This document shows, in pieces, positions 1 to 6,657 of a stretch of DNA of 13,257 nt (the stretch's first letter is position 1; the number at the start of each line of letters is the position of its first letter). Under the pieces are notes generated by a model. The model saw only the letters and a program-made list of their open reading frames with translations, was not told where the DNA came from and did no database searches. The translations under genes were made by a program, and so were the position numbers. Origin of the DNA: BNXB01 sp031548005 (GTDB taxonomy: Bacteria > Bacteroidota > Bacteroidia > Bacteroidales > Azobacteroidaceae); assembly GCA_031548005.1 (NCBI GenBank), contig JAVBRK010000028.1, positions 1 to 13,257 of the forward strand, in the 5' to 3' direction.

Positions 1-72
1 GAAGCTGCGGATACTTAATCCCGAGGAAACATAACGGGAATGAATCTCCGAAAATTGTTGATCTGTTAACAT
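1..72 (-). CDS. IS66 TnpA-like accessory protein, N-terminal 24 residues only
   Basis: An ATG at 72 on the minus strand opens a frame that stays open to the window edge, giving 24 residues that start MLTDQQFSEIHSRYVSSGLS. The pattern of a short helix followed by S-S-G-L-S-I-R-S-F matches the start of the small helix-turn-helix protein (OrfA/TnpA) of IS66 elements in Bacteroidota, where a similar SSGLS-x-x-x-F stretch begins the DNA-binding domain. In IS66 elements this gene is followed by tnpB and then the DDE transposase tnpC, which would lie to the left of the window. The start is supported by a promoter 15 to 45 bases upstream inside the element. Twenty-four residues are little to judge from, so the family call is likely rather than certain. 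Confidence 0.55.
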   Translation of the reverse strand, partial: MLTDQQFSEIHSRYVSSGLSIRSF

Positions 73-87
73 GACTTTTTTTGAGCA

Positions 88-117
88 CAAAAATAACCGA
101 GAAAAAGAAATCTCAAA
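88..117 (-). promoter_or_regulatory. Putative promoter inside the IS66-like end
   Basis: On the minus strand TTTG (117-114) is followed after 18 bases by TATTTTTG (95-88), matching the Bacteroidota housekeeping promoter (TTTG, about 19 to 21 bases, TAnnTTTG) apart from a slightly short spacer. Transcription would begin near 81, just before the ATG at 72, so it would drive the first gene of the element. Confidence 0.45.
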
Positions 118-235
118 AGACGGGGTTCAGCGCACGCTTACGCTGTTACTATAATCGAATTATATGATTGATAAACATCCGGATTTTCATCATATCTTCG
201 CATTAATAAACGCATTTTTACCTGTTACTTTTCGG

Positions 236-266
236 GAGCTGGAAAAGAAAAATCGCAAAGCGATTT
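236..266 (-). terminator. Likely intrinsic terminator after the tatD operon
   Basis: AAATCGC (250-256) and GCGATTT (260-266) form a perfect 7-base-pair stem with a 3-base loop. Read on the minus strand the stem is followed by a T-rich tract (TTCTTTTCC). It lies 44 bases past the tatD stop. The stem has only three G-C pairs, so it is of moderate strength. From here to the IS border near 141 I see no gene or other clear signal. Confidence 0.5.
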
Positions 267-309
267 GACGAATTCACAATCAACAGAATTATTGAAGTGG
301 GGAAAATTT

Positions 310-1074
310 TCAAAGGTCAAATAACCTGCATGCATTTCCTCTGGTCTGTTCTGCAACCTCTTCATACGAAAGTCCGTAAATCTGAGATAGCATTTCAACT
401 GTATAACGGATATAAGCCGGCTCATTCCGCTTTCCACGGAAAGGAACAGGAGTCAGGTACGGAGCGTCTGTTTCCGTTACGATACGTTCGATCGGAGCCA
501 GATTCAGGTAATCCCTGAATCCGGAATTTTTAAATGTCACTACTCCATTGATTCCCAGAAGGAAATGTTCATAAGCCAAGGCTCGTTCCAGTTCTTCCCG
601 GGTTCCTCCGAAACTATGGAAAACTCCCCGGAGGTGGTGAGCGCCGACAACCTGAATGCACTCAAACACTTCAGAAAAAGCATCGCGGGTATGAATCACC
701 ACCGGAAGATCCAACTCGATACTCCACCGGAGCTGTTCGATGAATGCCAACTTTTGTTCTTCGATGTAGGTTTTATCCCAGTATAAGTCTATCCCGATCT
801 CTCCGACTGCAATATAACGACGCTTGCCGAACCAGGAACGTACCGGTTTCAGATCTTCCTCCCAGGAAGCCCCTACGCTGGTTGGGTGTAATCCCATCAT
901 CGGGAAACAGAAATCCGGATGAAGATCGCACAATTCATGCATGGGTCCGATTGTTTCCAGATCGACGTTCGGAAGCAACAGGCGCTCTATTCCCGCCTGC
1001 CGGGAACGGATCAACGTCTCTTCGCGATCTTCGTCGAATTCTTCAAGATATACGTGCGTATGGGTATCGATCAT
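310..1074 (-). CDS. TatD-family metal-dependent hydrolase (putative deoxyribonuclease)
   Basis: This is a 254-residue TIM-barrel amidohydrolase of the TatD family, close to the usual 255 to 265 residues. Metal ligands of the family are in place: the HxH pair at H5 and H7 (DTHTH), E92 in GEIGID, H128 in VIHTRD, H153 in FHSFGG and D203 in ETDAPYL. Studied TatD proteins are cytoplasmic magnesium-dependent DNases acting in DNA repair or degradation, but the physiological substrate of this one cannot be told from sequence. The ATG at 1074 shares its A with the TGA of the upstream polyprenyl synthase gene, which suggests translational coupling. A TTG one codon earlier could be read as a start but is less likely. 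It is the last gene of a three-gene operon and is followed by a probable terminator. Confidence 0.93.
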   Translation of the reverse strand: MIDTHTHVYLEEFDEDREETLIRSRQAGIERLLLPNVDLETIGPMHELCDLHPDFCFPMMGLHPTSVGASWEEDLKPVRSWFGKRRYIAVGEIGIDLYWDKTYIEEQKLAFIEQLRWSIELDLPVVIHTRDAFSEVFECIQVVGAHHLRGVFHSFGGTREELERALAYEHFLLGINGVVTFKNSGFRDYLNLAPIERIVTETDAPYLTPVPFRGKRNEPAYIRYTVEMLSQIYGLSYEEVAEQTRGNACRLFDL

Positions 1075-2048
1075 CAACTTTTCCTTTCCATTAACTGTGC
1101 AGCATAGTGGTAAAGCGCCGCTTTCTTTTCTTCCGGAACATCGACCTGCTTCAAAGCCTGAAGTGACCGGTTATAGAAAAATTGCATCTGAACTTTCGCT
1201 TCTTCTCTCAGGTTCAGTTTATTATATAAAGCAGTGACAGACTCTATTTTCTCTTTTTCATCGAAATTTACAGCGTCCAGCCAGTTCATCAATGCCGTTT
1301 TATCCGAACCTGACGCTGCCTGTAAAGCATGTACCAGGAAAAATGTTTTTTTATTGCACAGAATATCTCCCCCAATGGCTTTACCGAACACTTCCGGATT
1401 GCCATAAATATCCAGGAAATCATCTTTTATCTGGAAAGCCAACCCCAGGTTGATCCCGAAATCATATAAAAATTGCAAATCTTTTTCGGGCGCCCCTCCT
1501 ACTATACCGCCGCTTTGAAGACAGGCGCCAATCATAACAGCCGTTTTCAGACGGATCATTTCAAGGTATTCCGGAACAGTTACATCCAATCGCTTCTCGA
1601 ATTCCATGTCGAACTGCTGCCCCTCGCAGATTTCAGCAGCCGTTTTTGAAAATAGGCCTAATAACGAAGGTAAAAGTACAGGCGCCGATCCGGCCATCGT
1701 TTTATAGGCCAGTATCAACATCGAATCTCCCGATAAAATCGCAGTATTTTCGTCCCACACCTTATGTACGGTCGGTTTTCCTCGGCGGATATCCGCTTTA
1801 TCCATCACATCATCATGCATCAGGGTAAAATTATGAAAAATTTCCCAGGATAAGGCCGGACAGATAGCGTCGGAAATATCTTCCCGGTAAAGATTACAGG
1901 CCAACAATACCAGCGCCGGACGGGCGCGCTTTCCCCCCAGATCCAGAATATACCGGATAGGAACATATAGGTTTTCGGGACGCTGAGGATATTCGATCCG
2001 ACCGATATTTTCACCGATCGTAGCGAGCGCTTGTTCGAAAGTGATCAT
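1074..2048 (-). CDS. Polyprenyl diphosphate synthase (short-chain / GGPP-type trans-isoprenyl synthase)
   Basis: A 324-residue all-helical trans-isoprenyl diphosphate synthase that adds isopentenyl diphosphate to an allylic primer in the cytoplasm. The first aspartate-rich motif is DDVMD (residues 79-83), followed by RRGKPTVH, and the second is DDFLD (209-213). The family motif GQQFDMEF lies at 143-150. The residue five places before the first motif is phenylalanine (F74). In type I geranylgeranyl synthases a bulky residue here limits chain length, whereas octaprenyl-type enzymes usually have a small one. The first motif has no two-residue insertion, unlike bacterial IspA. So a C15 to C20 product is my inference, not a certainty. 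It sits 13 bases after the TonB-family gene and overlaps tatD. Its C5 substrates come from IspH, encoded on the divergent operon. Confidence 0.93.
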   Translation of the reverse strand: MITFEQALATIGENIGRIEYPQRPENLYVPIRYILDLGGKRARPALVLLACNLYREDISDAICPALSWEIFHNFTLMHDDVMDKADIRRGKPTVHKVWDENTAILSGDSMLILAYKTMAGSAPVLLPSLLGLFSKTAAEICEGQQFDMEFEKRLDVTVPEYLEMIRLKTAVMIGACLQSGGIVGGAPEKDLQFLYDFGINLGLAFQIKDDFLDIYGNPEVFGKAIGGDILCNKKTFFLVHALQAASGSDKTALMNWLDAVNFDEKEKIESVTALYNKLNLREEAKVQMQFFYNRSLQALKQVDVPEEKKAALYHYAAQLMERKS

Positions 2049-2061
2049 TTTTCAGAATTTT

Positions 2062-2787
2062 TTATAATTTAAATACTACAGGAACATAACATCTGACTTT
2101 CACGCCTTTTCCGTTCTTTATTCCCGGATTCCATTTCGGCATGGATCTCAGAACACGTAAAGCTTCATCATCAAGGAAAACATAAACGCCTTGTTCGAGC
2201 TTGACGTCGGTTACTGTCCCTTCTTCATTCACTACAAAAGAACATACGACCTTTCCCTGGATACGCTGTTTATAAGCAGCCCGGGGGTATTTTAGATTTT
2301 GGTAAATATACCGGATCAGGGCCGCCCTTCCTCCCGGAAACTCAGGGACGGAATCGGGGTATTCTTCCGTGACCTGTCCCGCTCTGGTAGTTTCCTGAAT
2401 TTTATCCGGAACTGCAGCCTCCTTCTCCGGAACCAGCATATCCGAAGTAAGCATCGAAGTATTTATATTCTCTTTTTCGGGTGAACGTTCATCTTTTACT
2501 TCCAATTCTTCCGATGAAACCAGCGATTTTTCATTTTCAGGAATATCCGGTTCAGGGCTACCGGCTAAAACCGGCTCTTCTTTTCCTTCTCCGGCTAAAT
2601 CGAATTCCGGGTCGAATGGTTCTTCTACAAAAAACTCGGACAAAGCAGCGGCATCAGGATGTTCCTCCGGATCATGCCTCCACTCGAGAGCCACAAACAA
2701 CAGCGACAGAACTACCACAAAACTCATCAGCAGAAAAATGGATTTTTCATTTTCCAGATCAGCTCCCGGTGTTTTCTTTTGTTCCAT
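2062..2787 (-). CDS. TonB-family energy-transducer protein
   Basis: A 241-residue inner-membrane protein with a short cytoplasmic N-terminus (MEQKKTPGADLENEKS), one membrane helix at about 17-36, an acidic Glu/Pro-rich periplasmic linker and a TonB C-terminal domain from about 148 (PEFPGG, then YPRAA, GKVVCSFVVNEEGTV and KWNPGIKNGKGV) to the end. TonB proteins pass the energy of the proton gradient to outer-membrane receptors. Many Bacteroidota TonB-like proteins of this size serve unknown partners. I place the start at the ATG at 2787, because MEQKK-x-P-x-ADLE followed directly by the helix is the usual beginning of these proteins. A frame open further upstream to an ATG at 2895 would add 36 residues that cross the promoter of the divergent porQ gene, so that longer form is unlikely. 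It is the first gene of the operon with the polyprenyl synthase and tatD. Confidence 0.88.
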   Translation of the reverse strand: MEQKKTPGADLENEKSIFLLMSFVVVLSLLFVALEWRHDPEEHPDAAALSEFFVEEPFDPEFDLAGEGKEEPVLAGSPEPDIPENEKSLVSSEELEVKDERSPEKENINTSMLTSDMLVPEKEAAVPDKIQETTRAGQVTEEYPDSVPEFPGGRAALIRYIYQNLKYPRAAYKQRIQGKVVCSFVVNEEGTVTDVKLEQGVYVFLDDEALRVLRSMPKWNPGIKNGKGVKVRCYVPVVFKL

Positions 2788-2803
2788 TCTGATGTATTCA
2801 GAT

Positions 2804-2812
2804 GCAAAGTAA
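2804..2812 (-). promoter_or_regulatory. Weak -7 promoter element for the TonB-family operon
   Basis: Minus-strand TTACTTTGC at 2812-2804 differs at one position from the Bacteroidota -7 consensus TAnnTTTG and lies 17 bases before the chosen ATG at 2787. I see no TTTG at the expected distance upstream, so the call is tentative. Its position fits the shorter start of the gene. Confidence 0.3.
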
Positions 2813-2857
2813 AGCAAAAAATCCCACGATTCATATACCTTTTTGTGATTTCTTCCG

Positions 2858-2890
2858 TTTGTATAATTAACGGTTTTCTCCGTATATTTG
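2858..2890 (+). promoter_or_regulatory. Promoter of the porQ-cmk-ispH operon
   Basis: TTTG (2858-2861), a 21-base spacer and TATATTTG (2883-2890) match the Bacteroidota housekeeping promoter at every fixed position. Transcription should start near 2897, leaving a leader of about 13 bases before the porQ ATG at 2910. Confidence 0.75.
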
Positions 2891-2909
2891 TCCATTCATT
2901 TGAAAAAAC

Positions 2910-3893
2910 ATGAGGAAAACTCTATTTTTTTGCATTATATTGCTCCAGTGTACGACCGTTTTCGCCCAGGAAGGCAACTCTGTCTTTGATTTTCTGCAAT
3001 ATCCGATGTCCGCACGAGCCAGCGCATTGGGACGAACGAATATTTCGATCATTGAAAACGATCCGGCCCTGATTTACCATAATCCGGCGTTTTTAGGTCC
3101 GGAAATGAACAACAGTGTCAATCTGAACTACCTCTTTTATATTGCCGATATCGGGATGGGAAGTGCAACCTACGCCAAAGCTTTAGGAGAACGGGGCGCC
3201 TGGGGGATCGGTTTTAACTATGTAGACTACGGTAAAATGACGAATGCGGATGAATCGGGTAATAAATTCAGCGATTTGCCGGCAAAAGACATCTGTGGTA
3301 ACTTATTCTTTGCACACGACCTTACCGAGCGGCTGAGGGGTGGTGTTACAGCCAAATTTGTTTATTCTCCCTACGATCAGTTTACATCCATTGGGTTGGG
3401 TGTCGACCTTGGATTAAGTTATTATAACCGGGAAAGCAAATTCTCTGTAGGCCTGGTCGGTAAAAATATAGGCCGTCAGATCAAAGCATATGATGAAGAA
3501 CTGGCCGGAATGCCTTGGGAGATTCAGTTGGGACTATCCAAGCAATTGGAACATGCACCCGTCCGCTTTTCTCTCACTGCTGTCAATCTGAACCGCTGGG
3601 ATTATAAAAAACTCAACGGAGACGATCTGCCTTTTTTCAATACATTACTTAACCATTTTATTTTCGGGATCGACTTCATTCCATCGGAAAACCTGTGGGT
3701 CGGACTCGGCTACAATGCCAAAACGGGTTATGATATGAAATTGGAGCAAGGCAACCGGATGGCCGGATTTTCTATCGGAGCAGGGATCAATATCAAAGCT
3801 TTCTCGATCGGTTGCTCGGTAGCCCAATACCATCCTTCTGCAACCTCTTTTATGCTCAGCCTCACAACATTTCTATCCGAAATGAAGTTATAA
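2910..3893 (+). CDS. porQ: Type IX secretion system protein PorQ
   Basis: A 327-residue outer-membrane beta-barrel-like protein of the PorQ family, close to the family's usual 330 to 350 residues. Residues 1-19 are a signal peptide with a likely signal peptidase I cut after VFA, before QEGNSVFDFL. The conserved start of the mature protein is present: FLQYPMSARASALGRTNIS, then NDPALIYHNPAFLG. The rest alternates short amphipathic strands typical of a barrel. PorQ partners with PorU, PorV and PorZ in the type IX attachment complex of Porphyromonas, which processes and anchors cargo proteins at the cell surface. In many gut Bacteroidales porQ is kept even where the full system is not obvious, so its presence does not prove active secretion. 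It leads an operon with cmk, whose start is 10 bases downstream. Confidence 0.88.
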   Translation: MRKTLFFCIILLQCTTVFAQEGNSVFDFLQYPMSARASALGRTNISIIENDPALIYHNPAFLGPEMNNSVNLNYLFYIADIGMGSATYAKALGERGAWGIGFNYVDYGKMTNADESGNKFSDLPAKDICGNLFFAHDLTERLRGGVTAKFVYSPYDQFTSIGLGVDLGLSYYNRESKFSVGLVGKNIGRQIKAYDEELAGMPWEIQLGLSKQLEHAPVRFSLTAVNLNRWDYKKLNGDDLPFFNTLLNHFIFGIDFIPSENLWVGLGYNAKTGYDMKLEQGNRMAGFSIGAGINIKAFSIGCSVAQYHPSATSFMLSLTTFLSEMKL

Positions 3894-3903
3894 TACAAAC
3901 TGT

Positions 3904-4587
3904 ATGAAAAAAATAATAATTGCAATCGACGGTCACTCGTCCTGTGGTAAAAGCACCATGGCCAAAGATCTGGCAGCAAGAGTCGGATACAAGTACATCG
4001 ACAGTGGAGCTATGTACCGGGCTGTTACGCTTTATTGCATTGAAAACGGGATTTTCGAAGGAGACGAATTGAATCTGAAAGCGCTGGAAAATTCGATGAA
4101 TCGCATTGAAATCGATTTTCGTCCGAATCCGTCAACCGGAAGATCCGATACCTATCTCAACGGGAAAAACGTGGAAAAAGAGATCCGCGGAATGGAAGTC
4201 GCCGGCAAAGTCAGTCCGGTGGCCGCCGTAGGCTTCGTACGCCGTGCGATGGTCAGGCAACAACAGGCTTTCGGGAAAGAAAAAGGTATTGTGATGGATG
4301 GCCGGGATATCGGATCAGTTGTTTTTCCGGACGCCGAATTGAAAATTTTCCTGACAGCCCGTCCGGAAGTCCGGGCTCAGCGCCGGTTAGATGAACTGAA
4401 ACTCAAAGGAGAAACAGCATCGTTTGAAGAAGTCCTGAAAAATATCGAAGAGCGTGACCGGATCGACTCCACGCGTGCCGAGAGTCCTTTATGCCAGGCA
4501 AGTGATGCCGTTGTCCTGGATAATTCCGGAATAACGATCGAACAGCAAAATACCTGGCTGATGAACGAGTTTGAAAAAAGAACTTAA
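3904..4587 (+). CDS. cmk: (d)CMP kinase
   Basis: Cytidylate kinase of 227 residues, the usual size. It phosphorylates CMP and dCMP to the diphosphates with ATP in the cytoplasm, feeding nucleotide and phospholipid precursor pools. The ATP-binding P-loop is GHSSCGKST (10-18), followed by the nucleotide-monophosphate site YIDSGAMYRA and then MDGRDIGSVVFPDAELKIFL. The lid region contains ERDRIDSTRAESPL, with its arginines in place. The start ATG is 10 bases after the porQ stop and the next gene, ispH, begins 12 bases after the cmk stop, so the three genes are almost certainly on one transcript. Nothing in it looks degraded. Confidence 0.96.
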   Translation: MKKIIIAIDGHSSCGKSTMAKDLAARVGYKYIDSGAMYRAVTLYCIENGIFEGDELNLKALENSMNRIEIDFRPNPSTGRSDTYLNGKNVEKEIRGMEVAGKVSPVAAVGFVRRAMVRQQQAFGKEKGIVMDGRDIGSVVFPDAELKIFLTARPEVRAQRRLDELKLKGETASFEEVLKNIEERDRIDSTRAESPLCQASDAVVLDNSGITIEQQNTWLMNEFEKRT

Positions 4588-4599
4588 TCTTTATTCTGA

Positions 4600-5460
4600 A
4601 TGTTGAGAGTTGAAATCGATCAGGGTTCCGGGTTCTGTTTCGGTGTAGTCAATGCCATAAAAAGCGCTGAAAAAGAACTGATGCAGGACGAGCAATTAGC
4701 CTGCTTAGGAGATATTGTGCACAATAATCAAGAAGTAAAACGGTTGCAGGAAAAAGGACTTGAAACCATCAATCACGAGCAGTTGTCTTCCCTGAAAGGT
4801 CAAAAAGTACTGCTCCGGGCGCATGGAGAACCTCCATCGACCTATAAACTGGCAGAAACCAATAATATCCGGATCATCGATGCTACCTGCCCGGTGGTCA
4901 TCCAATTACAGAAAAAAATCAAAAAACAATACGAGACTTCCGACCCGGACCGGTCGCAAATCGTTATTTTCGGGAAAATCGGTCATGCCGAAGTCAACGG
5001 ATTAGTCGGTCAAACCGACGGGCATGCCATCGTGATCGAGAAAAAAGAAGATATCGGACATTTGGATTTCAATAAGGAAATTTATCTTTTCTCACAAACG
5101 ACCATGTCTTTGAGTGATTTCGGCGAAATAGTCCGGTTAATCGAGAAGCATGTCAAACCGGGAATCGCATTCCGGTACTTCGACACCATCTGCCGCCAGG
5201 TAGCAAACCGGATGCCGAATATCAAAAAATTCGCAACACGCCATGATCTGGTCTTATTCGTTGCCGGGAAAAAGAGTTCTAACGGGAAAGTTTTATATGA
5301 AGAATGCCTCCAGGCCAACCCGAACACTCATCTGATCTCTACAGTCGATGAAATCGATCCGGAATGGCTTAAAGGCATTGATTCGGTCGGTATTTGCGGA
5401 GCGACTTCCACTCCTAAATGGCTGATGGAAGAAGTGGCCCGCCACCTGGAAAAAGCTTAA
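4600..5460 (+). CDS. ispH: 4-hydroxy-3-methylbut-2-enyl diphosphate reductase (IspH)
   Basis: A 286-residue IspH, the last enzyme of the methylerythritol phosphate pathway. It reduces HMBPP to IPP and DMAPP using an iron-sulfur cluster. The three cluster cysteines are C13 (GFCFGV), C97 (DATCPVV) and C198 (DTICRQ). Substrate-site residues include H41 (VHNNQEV), H74 (RAHGEP), H129 and E131 (GHAEVNG), the QTTMS segment near 166-170, SSN at 226-228 and the C-terminal GATSTP. Its products are substrates for the polyprenyl synthase of the divergent operon. The final stop codon overlaps by 4 bases that of the convergent gene at 5457-5801, so no terminator fits between the two. Any terminator for this operon must lie inside the opposing gene or downstream of it. 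Confidence 0.97.
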   Translation: MLRVEIDQGSGFCFGVVNAIKSAEKELMQDEQLACLGDIVHNNQEVKRLQEKGLETINHEQLSSLKGQKVLLRAHGEPPSTYKLAETNNIRIIDATCPVVIQLQKKIKKQYETSDPDRSQIVIFGKIGHAEVNGLVGQTDGHAIVIEKKEDIGHLDFNKEIYLFSQTTMSLSDFGEIVRLIEKHVKPGIAFRYFDTICRQVANRMPNIKKFATRHDLVLFVAGKKSSNGKVLYEECLQANPNTHLISTVDEIDPEWLKGIDSVGICGATSTPKWLMEEVARHLEKA

Positions 5461-5801
5461 GCTTTCTTGTCGTCTTTATCAGAAATTAAATCTGCCGCTT
5501 TGTTGCGGGCATCTTTCAAAGCGTCCTCAGCCTTATCGGTCCATTCGTCGAGTTTGCTTTGCGCTTTTGCTGCCCAGCCTTCCATCTTATCGCCCCATTC
5601 CTGGGATTTTCCAGACAATTCAGACCAGGCTTTCTTGGCTTTATCAGACATATCATGGGCTTTCTTTTCCAGAAAATCATCCCAATCCACATCCAAGTCA
5701 TTGTCTTTCATGTAAGTACAAAAACATTGTACCGCCTGATTCGCTTGTTCCTCTGTCAGACCGGCTTCTTTCTGTAATTTTGTAACTAAACTTTCCATCA
5801 T
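5457..5801 (-). CDS. Small helical repeat protein of unknown function (LEA/apolipoprotein-like 11-mers)
   Basis: I do not recognise a named family. The 114-residue product has no signal peptide or membrane segment and is rich in Lys, Asp, Glu and Ala. Residues 1-35 form a separate N-terminal part (LVTKLQKEAGLTEEQANQAV) resembling short helical regions seen at the start of small Bacteroidota proteins. From about 54 to 108 the chain divides into five 11-residue units (KAKKAWSELSG, KSQEWGDKMEG, WAAKAQSKLDE, WTDKAEDALKD, ARNKAADLISD), a period typical of amphipathic helices in LEA and apolipoprotein-like proteins. Tryptophans at 40, 59, 69, 76 and 87 are unusually many. Two ATGs in tandem (5801 and 5798) could start it. 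It has its own likely promoter and converges on ispH with overlapping stops. A role in stress protection or membrane binding is only inference. Confidence 0.8.
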   Translation of the reverse strand: MMESLVTKLQKEAGLTEEQANQAVQCFCTYMKDNDLDVDWDDFLEKKAHDMSDKAKKAWSELSGKSQEWGDKMEGWAAKAQSKLDEWTDKAEDALKDARNKAADLISDKDDKKA

Positions 5802-5824
5802 TAAATATTTTTTGATTGATTTCG

Positions 5825-5832
5825 CAAAGATA
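5825..5832 (-). promoter_or_regulatory. -7 promoter element of the small helical protein gene
   Basis: Minus-strand TATCTTTG at 5832-5825 matches the Bacteroidota -7 element exactly and lies 23 bases before the ATG at 5801. No TTTG is present at the usual -33 position, where two 8-base palindromes are found instead (5851-5858 and 5861-5868), so the promoter may need an activator. Confidence 0.5.
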
Positions 5833-5903
5833 TATTAAAAATGGAATAATTGCATGCAGGACTTAAGTATTTGCAGGTTTTTTTAAAATATTTTATCATT
5901 AAT

Positions 5904-6656
5904 TTACCTGACAGCAATGCCCTCTTCCTTCAAATATCTCTTTAAATCGGGAATTCTGATCTCACCAAAATGAAAAACACTGGCTGCCAGGGCGGCATCG
6001 GCTTTTCCAAGCGTAAAAACATCCCGGAAATGCTCCTGATTGCCGGCTCCGCCCGAAGCAATAACCGGAATTTTCAACGTTTCCGATAAAATAGCGAGCG
6101 CTTCATTCGGATAGCCTGCTTTCACACCATCGTGCGTCATACTGGTGAATAAAATTTCTCCGGCGCCATGGGATTCCACTTCCTTAGTCCAGGAAAACAA
6201 CTCTTTCTCTGTCGGGATCCGCCCTCCGTTCAGATAACAGACCCAACGGCCGTTTTCCCAGTTGGCATCGACAGCCACCACACACACCTGACTTCCAAAA
6301 TTTTTCGCAATTTCTTCCACCAGGGCCGGATTCCGGATCGCAGACGAATTAATGGAAACTTTGTCGGCTCCGGCGCTCAGTAACCGGTCGACATCCTGCA
6401 ATTCGTTGATTCCTCCTCCCACTGTAAAAGGGATGCTGACATGAGCCGCGACCTGCTTTACCAGTTCGGTGAAAGTCTTACGACCCTCATGGGATGCAGT
6501 AATATCGAGGTAAACCAACTCATCTGCTCCCTGTTCGCTATAGGCAGCACCCAACTCTACCGGGTCGCCTGCATCGCGGAAATTCACAAAATTAATTCCT
6601 TTCACGGTTATTACGTCTTTAATATCAAGGCAGGGGATAATTCTTTTTGCTAACAT
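5904..6656 (-). CDS. hisF: Imidazole glycerol phosphate synthase subunit HisF (cyclase)
   Basis: A 250-residue (beta-alpha)8 barrel, full length for HisF. With HisH it turns PRFAR and ammonia from glutamine into imidazole glycerol phosphate and AICAR, the fifth step of histidine synthesis. The catalytic aspartates are D11 (IIPCLD) and D130 (VVAVD). Phosphate-binding segments include TVGGGI, DKVSINS and IASGGAG. The gene begins 1 base after the hisA stop, so it is translated from the same message. It is the last his gene here. hisI or hisIE, which commonly follows hisF, is absent, and 102 bases further on comes the unrelated small helical gene. I could not find a convincing terminator after it. 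Confidence 0.97.
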   Translation of the reverse strand: MLAKRIIPCLDIKDVITVKGINFVNFRDAGDPVELGAAYSEQGADELVYLDITASHEGRKTFTELVKQVAAHVSIPFTVGGGINELQDVDRLLSAGADKVSINSSAIRNPALVEEIAKNFGSQVCVVAVDANWENGRWVCYLNGGRIPTEKELFSWTKEVESHGAGEILFTSMTHDGVKAGYPNEALAILSETLKIPVIASGGAGNQEHFRDVFTLGKADAALAASVFHFGEIRIPDLKRYLKEEGIAVR

Positions 6657-6657
6657 A

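Larger units (their letters stand above)
1..141 (-). mobile_element. End of an IS66-family insertion sequence (partial, runs off left edge)
   Basis: Read on the minus strand, a terminal sequence beginning GTAAGCGTGCGCTGAAC starts at 141. IS66-family ends typically begin with GTAA followed by a GC-rich stretch. About 70 bases inside this end an open reading frame begins that looks like the IS66 first gene. Only one end of the element is in the window, so the paired inverted repeat and the 8-base target duplication cannot be checked. A second GTAA begins 8 bases further out, at 149, so the exact border could be either. The family call rests on the combination of the end motif and the short encoded N-terminus. 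Confidence 0.6.

Noticed and set aside
3..74. Plus-strand frames open from the left edge that could be tails of an upstream gene
   Set aside because: They are 24 codons or less and lie opposite the IS66-like N-terminus, which has a start, a promoter and a family resemblance.
128..145. CAGCG/CGCTG inverted repeat as a terminator
   Set aside because: Five pairs with no T-run on either side. It coincides with the insertion-sequence border and is better explained as part of the terminal repeat.
71..154. Short plus-strand open frame of 27 codons near the left edge
   Set aside because: It lies across the IS66-like end and overlaps the better supported minus-strand start and promoter. No ribosome site or recognisable product.
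5874..5910. CAGGT/ACCTG inverted repeat around the hisF stop as a terminator
   Set aside because: Only 5 pairs with a loop of nearly 30 AT-rich bases, and one arm overlaps the end of hisF. Too weak to call.
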